From contig NC_020291.1 of the NCBI RefSeq assembly GCF_000340885.1, positions 4,835,001 through 4,899,000 on the forward strand: a DNA stretch of 64,000 nucleotides, given 5' to 3'. The DNA comes from Clostridium saccharoperbutylacetonicum N1-4(HMT). Its GTDB lineage: Bacteria; Bacillota; Clostridia; Clostridiales; Clostridiaceae. The position numbers were made by a program, and so were the translations under genes. Below are positions 57,066 through 64,000 of this stretch, one piece after another; the stretch's first letter is position 1, and every line of letters begins with the position of its first letter. The notes under the pieces were generated by a model that saw nothing but the letters and a program-made list of their open reading frames with translations, searched no databases and had not been told where the DNA came from.

Positions 57066-57923
57066 CTAATTTGTTACTACTTCCTCTTCTGCTCCATCCT
57101 TTAATATATTTAATATAGTCCCATTTTCAGCACTAACAAAAATTTTCCAAGAAATATATGAGCCTTTATCATTTTTGCCATCAGTAGTAAAAACATAACA
57201 AACCTCATATATTTGATTTTCCTTCTTGTCCATCCTGTTATTTGCATAAACTAACTCAACGTTATTTCGAGCTTCTCCAGAATTATTATATTTTTCAAAA
57301 GTTTCTAATGCTATCTTCTTAGCTTTTTCTTCACTGATATTTATTGTTGGCTCTTTACTTTCTTTCTGCATTGTAGAGTTTGAATATCCATCCAAGAAAC
57401 CGTTTTCTTTATCTATGTTTACTTTTATTTCATCAAAATAAAACGCATATCCATTTTTCTGTTTAGTATACACAAATGAATAATAGGGTAATGTACTTTC
57501 ATCCATGTTATCATTAATTGATTTTAATATCACTTCTCCATCATAAATTTTTTTTATATAAGAGTCTGCCAAAATTGTTGCATCTTTTAAACTAATCTTA
57601 GTTGTATTTACTGGAATTTCTTTTTTAGTAAATCCTATAACATTATTGTTTTTATCTAGATCTATACCGTAATTTTGAGTAACTATGCTTTTACTAACCA
57701 TTTTTTTATCATTATTTAATACTCTACCTCTTTCATACTTTATAGATTCTAAACTAAACTCATTACTAATTGCATTTATTGAATACAATTTAGATATAAA
57801 TTCCTTAGATGCTTTAATATCTTTAGAGCCTGGTCCAATAAAATTATATAGTATTATACCAACTATAACGAGAAGACATAATATAATAAGCAAGACTATA
57901 ATACTAGCTTTTTTTAACTTCAT
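57066..57923 (-). CDS. Membrane-anchored PepSY/YcdB-type protein
   Basis: 285 residues: N-terminal membrane segment (about 8-30), then two PepSY-type repeats (about 90-185 and 200-280, with the ISLKDATILADSYIKK and ISEEKAKKIALETFEKYN helices). The domain order matches YcdB/YpeB-type proteins, some of which hold or protect cell-wall hydrolases; no partner hydrolase is beside it. It follows the PBP gene convergently. Confidence 0.75.
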   Translation of the reverse strand: MKLKKASIIVLLIILCLLVIVGIILYNFIGPGSKDIKASKEFISKLYSINAISNEFSLESIKYERGRVLNNDKKMVSKSIVTQNYGIDLDKNNNVIGFTKKEIPVNTTKISLKDATILADSYIKKIYDGEVILKSINDNMDESTLPYYSFVYTKQKNGYAFYFDEIKVNIDKENGFLDGYSNSTMQKESKEPTINISEEKAKKIALETFEKYNNSGEARNNVELVYANNRMDKKENQIYEVCYVFTTDGKNDKGSYISWKIFVSAENGTILNILKDGAEEEVVTN

Positions 57924-58031
57924 TAATGACCTCCTTCTGGAAATTTAATTTATTTTTCTTTCATATTATATCACATTTTTTTCTTTAAAGCTTAAATTTT
58001 CTTATAAACAATAGTGATATTTCAAATATTA

Positions 58032-58060
58032 TTGACATCTTTTATTTACAAGTTTATTAT
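58032..58060 (+). promoter_or_regulatory. Predicted promoter of the NifX-type gene
   Basis: TTGACA (58032-58037), 17-bp spacer, TATTAT (58055-58060). Confidence 0.55.
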
Positions 58061-58131
58061 AATACATAAAGGGCATATGCCAATAATTTTCTTACATATG
58101 CTATTTTAATTTAATATTGGAGGTTTATTTT

Positions 58132-58491
58132 ATGAAAATTGCATTACCATCACGTAATAATAATATTGATGATCATTTTGGACATTGTGAGTACTTCACT
58201 GTTTTAACTATTGATCAACAAAATAAACAAATAACCGCTTCTGAAACTGTTCAATCACCAGCTGGCTGTGGTTGTAAATCAAATATAGCATCAACTCTTG
58301 CCGAAATAGGTGTTAAGGTTATGCTTGCTGGTAATATGGGTGAAGGTGCTGTAAGAGTATTAAACAATGCTGGAATTGACGTAGTACGTGGATGCTCTGG
58401 AGAGATTAACACAGTTGCCCTAAATTGGCTTAAAGGCTCTCTTGTAGATTCTGGCGATTCATGTGATCATCATGATTGTCATCATGAATAA
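58132..58491 (+). CDS. NifX/NifB-type dinitrogenase cofactor-domain protein, His-rich tail
   Basis: 119 residues from the ATG at 58132 after GGAGG (an in-frame TTG at 58117 overlaps it). The domain starts MKIALPSRNNNIDDHFGHCEYF, the usual start of small NifX-like proteins. The sequence ends DHHDCHHE, a metal-binding tail. Such small NifX-like proteins bind metal clusters and are usually encoded with a DUF134 regulator, as here. Confidence 0.9.
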   Translation: MKIALPSRNNNIDDHFGHCEYFTVLTIDQQNKQITASETVQSPAGCGCKSNIASTLAEIGVKVMLAGNMGEGAVRVLNNAGIDVVRGCSGEINTVALNWLKGSLVDSGDSCDHHDCHHE

Positions 58492-58492
58492 A

Positions 58493-58542
58493 TAAAAAAA
58501 GATTGACTGGAAATATATGAACTTTCCGGTTAATCTTTTTTA
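58493..58542. terminator. Bidirectional terminator
   Basis: AAAAAGATT...TGGAAA / TTTCC...AATCTTTTT, T-run on both strands' far sides, between two convergent genes. Confidence 0.8.
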
Positions 58543-58552
58543 AATTTAATTA

Positions 58553-58996
58553 CTATATTTTATTTCCTCTGCACCAGTTTTTGCAAAATCCTGCTTTTTT
58601 ACTACACATGACTTTATCAGAACCACAACTAGGGCAAACAGCTCTATCTGAATCATAATTTATCTCATAAATTGTTTCACATTCTGCACATTTAAATTTA
58701 CAAAGCTTTGTAGTATAATGACCACCACTTATTCTTATTGCTTTTCCTTCTGTTAATGCTGTGGCTACTTTTCTTCTTGCGCTATCAATTATATTCTGAA
58801 AAGTCTGTCTAGACACCTGCATTTTTTCAGCACATTCTTCTTGATTTAACTCTTCAATATCTTTTAATCTCATTGCTTCAAGTTCTTCTACTTTTAAAAG
58901 TATATCTTCTATTTCACATTTTGGTTTTCCACAGGGCACAAAATAATCGTCTTCTGGAAAAAACTCAACTGTTCTAAATTTTGTTGGTCTTGCCAT
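58553..58996 (-). CDS. DUF134 family DNA-binding protein
   Basis: 147 residues. N-terminal MARPTKFRTVEFFPED and sigma-70-like helix-turn-helix (about 45-90: QEECAEKMQVSRQTFQNIIDSARRK), followed by two Cys pairs (KFKCAEC, VCPSCGSD) and a final Cys cluster (CSKKAGFCKNWC). A zinc-binding regulator that accompanies NifX-type genes. Convergent with its partner. Confidence 0.92.
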   Translation of the reverse strand: MARPTKFRTVEFFPEDDYFVPCGKPKCEIEDILLKVEELEAMRLKDIEELNQEECAEKMQVSRQTFQNIIDSARRKVATALTEGKAIRISGGHYTTKLCKFKCAECETIYEINYDSDRAVCPSCGSDKVMCSKKAGFCKNWCRGNKI

Positions 58997-59485
58997 TTTT
59001 TATCCTCCTTGGCTTACTATACATTCAAAATGATATATCTCCTAAATCTATCGTCACTATTTATATATTTAATTATACTCGATTTAATAAAATGCTTCAA
59101 ATTTGCATATACAGCAACCAAACCACAGTATTACTAACAAAATGTAATTCTAAAGCCTCTGCTTATTCTAATTATAAATTTCACCTAAGCTCCATTTATT
59201 TTATTTGACTTTATCAAGTGAAACTTGATTCAGGTGGGGTTTGATCCCCATCTGAATCTTAGTTGAACTTATCCAGGAGCGTGCAGACATTATCTCCCAC
59301 TTAAAGAAGTGGGAGTGTTAAGGATGCTAGCTATCAGATAAATTCATATATCATTTCTGCTGTATCACTACTAAGCTCAACACAAGGATGTTTTTAAGCA
59401 ATACATAATAATTTATCTTAAATATAACAAAAGTGAGAATACTCTATATAAAGTTTCCCACAATAAAAATAATTAATCTAATTAT
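58997..59485. other. Gap containing an IS200/IS605-type 3' remnant
   Basis: No gene. Holds the two-hairpin element described at 59213-59341; the remainder is AT-rich sequence without features I can name. Confidence 0.4.
59213..59341 (+). mobile_element. Remnant of an IS200/IS605-type element (right-end region)
   Basis: Two strong hairpins: GATTCAGGTGGGG/CCCCATCTGAATC (59229-59260) and CTCCCACTT/AAGTGGGAG (59298-59319), then GTTAAGGATGCTAGCTATC. From memory this pattern sits downstream of TnpB genes in clostridial IS200/IS605 elements, where the omega-RNA scaffold is encoded. No tnpA or tnpB frame is left here. Confidence 0.4.
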
Positions 59486-60346
59486 TTAGTCAAGCTTTCT
59501 TAATACCTCAGATATAAACTTTCCCTTCCCAACTCTATCCATAACTCCTGAAATTCGCTCACCTTTATTTCCTATTTCTCTGTAATGTTCCATTATTTTA
59601 TCAATAACAAACACTATTTCTTCTTCTTTAAAAATCCTTCCAAGTGAATCTCCAATTCTCATTCCTCTTCCAAATCTTCCACCAACAAATATATCTGCAC
59701 CTTCTTCTTTAGCAATAGCTCCATTAGTTTTGCATACTCTTACACATTCACCACAGCTTACACACAATTCCTCATTATAAATTATTTTTTTGTCTACTAC
59801 TTCTAACGCTTTTTGTCTACAACCTTGTATACAAAGTCCACAACCTATACATTTATCTAAGTTAAATTCTGGTATTGTTTTTCCCATTACTCCAATATCA
59901 TTTATATTTGCTTTTGCACAGTTATTAGCACATCCAACAATACCCATTTTACATTTATGAGGCGTATCTGTTCCAAAATACTTACTTTCCAATTGTCTAC
60001 AAATTTCTTGAGTATCAATATTTCCATGAAGACAAACAGTCCCTTTACAGGCCACTAGAGGTCTTATTTTTTGACCTGTACCACCATGGTGCAAACCTAA
60101 TTTTTTTGCTTCTTCAATCACTTTTTCTACATCTTCATCTTTAATCCAAGGAATTTCTATTTGAAGTCTTGTTGTGAGTCCACAATATCCCCTTCCATAT
60201 TTTTCTGCAAGCTTATTAATATTGTTTAGTTCTCCAACTGTAAAGTTACCTGCTTTACTTAAAAATCTCACTGCAAAATGCTCTTTATCATTTTGTAATA
60301 AAAATCCTAATGATTTCATTTCTTTTTGTCTCTTTGCATTAACCAT
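59486..60346 (-). CDS. Sulfite/nitrite reductase-like ferredoxin-domain protein
   Basis: 286 residues. N-terminal NIR_SIR ferredoxin-like half, then the siroheme-type Cys signature in ACKGTVC (about 100) and CANNC (about 138), followed by two 4Fe-4S ferredoxin clusters (CIGCGLCIQGC, CVSCGECVRVC). Short, one-subunit form resembling AsrC or dissimilatory-type SirHP proteins of clostridia. Sits beside the LysR/YeiH pair, consistent with sulfur metabolism. Confidence 0.85.
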   Translation of the reverse strand: MVNAKRQKEMKSLGFLLQNDKEHFAVRFLSKAGNFTVGELNNINKLAEKYGRGYCGLTTRLQIEIPWIKDEDVEKVIEEAKKLGLHHGGTGQKIRPLVACKGTVCLHGNIDTQEICRQLESKYFGTDTPHKCKMGIVGCANNCAKANINDIGVMGKTIPEFNLDKCIGCGLCIQGCRQKALEVVDKKIIYNEELCVSCGECVRVCKTNGAIAKEEGADIFVGGRFGRGMRIGDSLGRIFKEEEIVFVIDKIMEHYREIGNKGERISGVMDRVGKGKFISEVLRKLD

Positions 60347-60527
60347 AAAAAATATACATCTCCCTTAAACTTATCATCTTTTAAATAAAAGACACTTAAA
60401 AATATTTATTGATCTCAAGTTTTCTATTTTCCTTCATGCTCTTAATATTATATTTTGATAATTTTAAGTATAATTTATATTTATTCATAAGTGAAATAAG
60501 TATTTGTTATGCAATCATAAATATAGC

Positions 60528-61403
60528 TTATTGGAACTCTTTTAATATTTCCAGATACAATTCTTCAAAAGTACTATTTTTTCTCCATATAAAATAAAAC
60601 TTATGATTTTTTTGTAAATCAGAAACTTCAACTTTTTGTAGAGATCCATTTTCAAGTTCTTCTTTGACTGCTGCCTCATATAAAGCTGTAATTCCGTGAT
60701 TATTTTTAACTAAATATTTTATTGAATTTATATTTCCTATTTCTATAACTTTACTAAAATCATTTATAGTTAAGTTTTGTTCTTCTAAGTTCTTCTCAAA
60801 AATATCTCTTGTACCAGAGCCCTTTTCTCTTACAATCAAGGTTTCTCCTAATAAATCTTCTAATACTTGTGGCTGTTTTTTTAATTTGTAATTCTTACCT
60901 GTTACACAAATATAGTTTTCCTTTGAATAAACAACATAGTCATACTCACTCTTAATAAAATATCCTTCAACTAATGCAAAATCAATTTCTCCATGTTCTA
61001 ATCTATATAGAAGCTCCTTAGTATTTTCTACAATCATAGTAATTTTCATATTCTTATTTTTGTTTAAATAAGAATTAAGTTTAGCTGGCAATATAAATTC
61101 CCCAATTGTAAGGGTTGCACCAAATTTAATACTTGTAATTCCTAGTTGCTCCTCTTTAATTTTCCCCTTAAGATATTCCTCATCATGCTTCATAGTAATA
61201 CTGGTTTGATATAATAATTTTCCTGCTTTTGTTAGCCTTATTTTTTTCCCTTCATATTCAAATAACTTTGAGTTATATACTGTTTCTAAATATTTAATGT
61301 GCTGTGATACAGCCGGCTGCGTAATACATAGTATTTCCGCGGCTTTAGTAAAATTCATATATTCACATACAGTTAAAAAAGTATTTATTCTAAAATCTAA
61401 CAT
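60528..61403 (-). CDS. LysR family regulator (CysL/YwfK-like)
   Basis: 291 residues: winged-helix N-terminus (FTKAAEILCITQPAVSQHIKYLE) and periplasmic-binding-like effector domain. Divergent from the YeiH-type exporter gene with a 127-bp shared spacer, a layout typical for the regulator of that gene. Confidence 0.92.
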   Translation of the reverse strand: MLDFRINTFLTVCEYMNFTKAAEILCITQPAVSQHIKYLETVYNSKLFEYEGKKIRLTKAGKLLYQTSITMKHDEEYLKGKIKEEQLGITSIKFGATLTIGEFILPAKLNSYLNKNKNMKITMIVENTKELLYRLEHGEIDFALVEGYFIKSEYDYVVYSKENYICVTGKNYKLKKQPQVLEDLLGETLIVREKGSGTRDIFEKNLEEQNLTINDFSKVIEIGNINSIKYLVKNNHGITALYEAAVKEELENGSLQKVEVSDLQKNHKFYFIWRKNSTFEELYLEILKEFQ

Positions 61404-61530
61404 ATCTCCACCTCTTCAAATTAATCATAACATATTTTTATCATTATATAAAAATAAATAATTTTATCTTATTATATCGCTATGCTACTATTAAGCCATA
61501 AAAGAAAAAATTAAGAAAAGAGGAATAGTT

Positions 61531-62529
61531 ATGAACTTCATAAAAAGAAATTATCAAGGCCTATTACTTTGCCTTATAATGGGTATTTTTGCAACATTAC
61601 TAGGAGAGAATTTTTCAATCATAGGTGGTCCTGTGTTTGCAATTTTACTAGGCTTAATAATTGCACTTTTTCCGCGTAAAGACTATTTTCAAAGCGGAAT
61701 ATCCTTCACCTCAAAAAAAATCCTTCAATATGCAATTGTTTTACTTGGTTTTGGTATGAACCTTTTTGATATTTTTAAAGTTGGTAGTCAATCATTATTA
61801 ATAATAATATCAACAATCTCAACTTCACTTATTATTTCATATTTAATAAGCAAAGTTATAAAAATCCCTTCAAATGTTTCTATTTTAGTAGGAGTGGGCT
61901 CCTCCATATGTGGGGGAGCGGCAATTGCTGCAACTGCACCAGTAATTGATGCTAGTGATGAAGATATTGCCAAATCAATTTCTGTTATCTTCTTATTTAA
62001 TGTAATTGCAGCCTTTTTATTTCCATTCCTAGGCAATTTATTAGGCTTTAATGATATAGGCTTTGGTATGTGGGCTGGAACTGCCATAAATGATACCTCT
62101 TCAGTGGTGGCTGCTGGACAAACCTGGGCAGGTTCTCATGGAAATGACATTGCCCTTAATTATGCTACTATAGTCAAACTTACACGAACTCTTGCTATAA
62201 TTCCGATCACATTAGCTTTAGCTTTATATCGTTCTAAAAAAAATGCATCCACTACTGTTAATTTTTCAAAAATATTTCCATGGTTTATTTTATTTTTCCT
62301 ATTAGCAGCTATTATAAGTACAATTTTCAATCTTAATCCTTACACTACAAAATCTTTATCTGATCTTGGTAAATTTTTCATTACAATGGCTATGGGTGCA
62401 ATAGGTTTAAATACTAATATAATAAAATTAATAAAAACAAGTGAAAAACCAATTATTATTGGACTTTGCTGCTGGATCTGCATAGCCTTTGTCAGTCTTC
62501 TTATGCAGCATTTACTACATATTTGGTAA
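61531..62529 (+). CDS. YeiH family putative sulfate exporter
   Basis: 332 residues, about ten membrane segments. Motifs GGPVFAILLGLIIAL, VGVGSSICGGAAIAATAPVI and GTAINDTSSVVAAGQ identify the family (UPF0324). Proposed to export sulfate or a related anion; often controlled by a divergent LysR protein. Confidence 0.9.
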   Translation: MNFIKRNYQGLLLCLIMGIFATLLGENFSIIGGPVFAILLGLIIALFPRKDYFQSGISFTSKKILQYAIVLLGFGMNLFDIFKVGSQSLLIIISTISTSLIISYLISKVIKIPSNVSILVGVGSSICGGAAIAATAPVIDASDEDIAKSISVIFLFNVIAAFLFPFLGNLLGFNDIGFGMWAGTAINDTSSVVAAGQTWAGSHGNDIALNYATIVKLTRTLAIIPITLALALYRSKKNASTTVNFSKIFPWFILFFLLAAIISTIFNLNPYTTKSLSDLGKFFITMAMGAIGLNTNIIKLIKTSEKPIIIGLCCWICIAFVSLLMQHLLHIW

Positions 62530-62670
62530 GAATCTATTGTAAAGTTAGCTTCTTTATATAATACTTATAAGCAAACAGCTCTTTATAGTATAGATATCCA
62601 AATTAATAATCAAACTTCTAAATGAAATATACATACATCATTTAGAAATTATAATCGTAACACTACACTA

Positions 62671-62993
62671 GAAATCAGATACATTTTTCTGGAATCAGGC
62701 ATGTGAAATTGAGCTGATGATGGTTGTTAAGCAGATAAGTTAAAGCCCAAATCTATGATTTGGTTTCTTGAACTTAGTTAACTCATTCATGAGTTAACCT
62801 CCTTTAAAAAACTGATTTGGTGTGAATCGCTTACTCAGCGAACGAACGTGAGTCGAGTTTCCTCTATGGCTTGTTTCATTTCAGCTTGTCATAAATTTAC
62901 TTTAGTAACACGCTGAAATGACGACAAGCCCACATTTAGAACATTCCAGCGAAAATTTCACTAGTCCTGTGGAAGATAAATGTATCTGATTTC
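62671..62993. mobile_element. 323-bp structured element bounded by inverted repeats (MITE or RNA)
   Basis: Ends carry imperfect inverted repeats of about 40 bp: GAAATCAGATACATTT is perfect on both sides, then GTGAAATT is again shared. Inside are three more stems: CCAAATC/GATTTGG, GTTAACTCAT/ATGAGTTAAC (2-base loop), and a nested GGCTTGT...CATTTCAGC / GCTGAAATG...ACAAGCC. No frame is coding and no target duplication is visible. It is either a non-autonomous transposon or a large structured RNA. Confidence 0.5.
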
Positions 62994-63067
62994 GGTAATT
63001 GATGCATAAGTATAATTCTCGCGTTGGATATCTATAATTCTATCTAACTATAAAGACATATACATAA

Positions 63068-63111
63068 TAAAGGATGAATAATTTAAGCTAAATTCATTCA
63101 CCCTTTATTAT
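63068..63111 (-). terminator. Terminator of the cupin gene
   Basis: AATAAAGGATGAAT/ATTCATTCACCCTTTATT, about 30 bp after the stop on the minus strand. Confidence 0.75.
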
Positions 63112-63143
63112 TAATAATTCATTATTATATTATCATAATTATC

Positions 63144-63731
63144 TTATTCAGTAGGCTTAGTTTCCTGTACTACTCCATGAGGATGATGAGGCGGTGCATA
63201 TATAGAGTATACCTTAAGAGGCTTATTCCCTGTATTGATAATATTGTGCCAAGTACCGGCAGGTATCATAATTGCAAAGTCATCACGAGCATTTGCTTGA
63301 AACTCTAAGTTATCTTTACTATTTCCCATTTTAACAACTGCTTGCCCCTCTTCTATACGTATGAACTGATCAGTATCTGGGTGAATTTCTAGGCCTATGT
63401 CATCACCTACATTGATACTCATCAACGTAACTTGATAATGTTCTCCTGTCCATAAAGCAATACGAAAATTGTTATTTTGCTTGGTAACTTTATCGATGTT
63501 AACTACTACTGGCTGTGGTCCATAATCTTGCAATTTGATTTGATTGGTTGCCATTTCTGAAGTGGAGTAATCAGCTCTTGAATCATTTTCTATTTCATCA
63601 AAAAGCGTACTACATGGGACATATCTAAAATTAAAACTCGGATATGTCCAATCATTATTGTATATATTGTCTGAATTATAACTTGAAGTTTCAGACGAGT
63701 AATCCGCTGAATATATTTTATTATTATACAT
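63144..63731 (-). CDS. Cupin domain protein
   Basis: 195 residues. A Tyr/Ser/Asn-rich N-terminal 60 residues precede a cupin (about 85-185) with the metal-site motifs GLEIHPDTDQFIRIEEGQ and PAGTWHNIINTG. Enzymatic role unknown; could be an isomerase or stress-related protein. The C-terminus has PPHHPHG. Confidence 0.85.
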   Translation of the reverse strand: MYNNKIYSADYSSETSSYNSDNIYNNDWTYPSFNFRYVPCSTLFDEIENDSRADYSTSEMATNQIKLQDYGPQPVVVNIDKVTKQNNNFRIALWTGEHYQVTLMSINVGDDIGLEIHPDTDQFIRIEEGQAVVKMGNSKDNLEFQANARDDFAIMIPAGTWHNIINTGNKPLKVYSIYAPPHHPHGVVQETKPTE

Positions 63732-63875
63732 GCTTTTCTTCCTTTTTAGTATTTCAAATTATACTATGTTTGAGTTTTCTCAAAGGTTCTATATTAAAGT
63801 AGTAAAAAGCATAACTAAACTTTTTTCCATTGACTCCAATTAAATTCAAATCAATCTCCATTTATCTTAAGTTAA

Positions 63876-64000
63876 TTAATCTACCAAAGTAATCCCAAGC
63901 TTTTCATAGAATTCTTTATTAATGTCATGGCCTTCCTTAAGATTGTTGTCCTTTCTAAATTTCATCACATATTTTTTCATTTCCTCTCCATATATCCCAT
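63876..64000 (-). CDS. C-terminal end of an unidentified gene (partial)
   Basis: A minus-strand frame enters from the window edge and ends with TAA at 63876: ...GIYGEEMKKYVMKFRKDNN...YEKLGITLVD. The frame stays open to the edge; alternatively an ATG at about 63980 with GGAGAGG upstream makes a 34-codon small gene. Too short to identify. Confidence 0.5.
   Translation of the reverse strand, partial: GIYGEEMKKYVMKFRKDNNLKEGHDINKEFYEKLGITLVD

Noticed and set aside
1..64000. CRISPR arrays, rRNA and tRNA genes
   Set aside because: No regularly spaced direct repeats and no recognisable rRNA or tRNA sequence seen by reading; tRNAscan and a CRISPR finder would confirm.

Overview
The window comes from a low-GC, anaerobic, spore-forming Firmicute. 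AT-rich sequence, strong GGAGG-type ribosome sites, clostridial gene families (bacteriohemerythrins, YunB, clostridial-type HflX, UviB-like holin) and c-di-GMP-controlled type IV pili all point to Clostridium sensu stricto. A solventogenic C. beijerinckii-like species is my inference; no rRNA or tRNA is present to confirm it.

Layout. 1-3404: the 5' two thirds of a non-ribosomal peptide synthetase gene (C-A-PCP-E/C, minus strand), with an adenylation code I read as leucine. 3.59-3.77 kb: a truncated class C group II intron, sitting directly behind the terminator of a three-gene ABC exporter operon (3.8-8.2 kb: adaptor, ATPase, FtsX permease). 8.5-8.8 kb: a non-coding block able to form an H-type pseudoknot. 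Then a DedA membrane protein and a small membrane diguanylate cyclase.

10.5-27.5 kb is a complete type IV pilus locus on the minus strand: pilT, then pilD-pilB-pilC-pilin-pilM-pilN-pilO, then three minor-pilin-type genes, and a 1322-residue secreted protein with three von Willebrand A domains as the likely pilus-tip adhesin. The pilD operon starts with a c-di-GMP-II riboswitch whose P1 helix and terminator compete for the same bases, so it should be an ON switch. PilB has an MshEN-type N-terminus, so c-di-GMP may act at both RNA and protein level. Two bacteriohemerythrin genes follow (27.7-29.3 kb).

29.3-43.8 kb is accessory DNA. A 72-bp perfect direct repeat of the 3' end of yebC (33332-33403 and 43753-43824) brackets a roughly 10.4-kb island with its tyrosine integrase next to intact yebC. 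The cargo is mostly secreted or surface proteins (choline-binding-type repeat proteins, a matrixin-like metalloprotease, a lipoprotein), plus a CoiA-like protein, an IS3 element, gene wreckage and a gene-poor structured region. Left of the displaced yebC tail lies a second, truncated integrase N-terminus in the same geometry, so an older element (UviB-like holin, a 37-codon small ORF, possibly the PKD-like secreted protein) probably used the same site.

43.7-64 kb is ordinary chromosome: yebC, a TPR-GAF-GGDEF protein, a YigZ-family protein, a MocR regulator, a nucleotidyltransferase, hflX (with a JAMM-like N-terminus), hpt, yunB, a class A penicillin-binding protein, a PepSY protein, a NifX-type protein with a DUF134 regulator, a sulfite-reductase-like protein, a LysR/YeiH divergent pair and a cupin. 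An IS200/IS605-type 3' remnant (59.2 kb) and a 323-bp inverted-repeat-bounded structured element (62.7-63.0 kb) lie in the longer gaps. A few bases of another gene end the window. I saw no CRISPR array, rRNA or tRNA.
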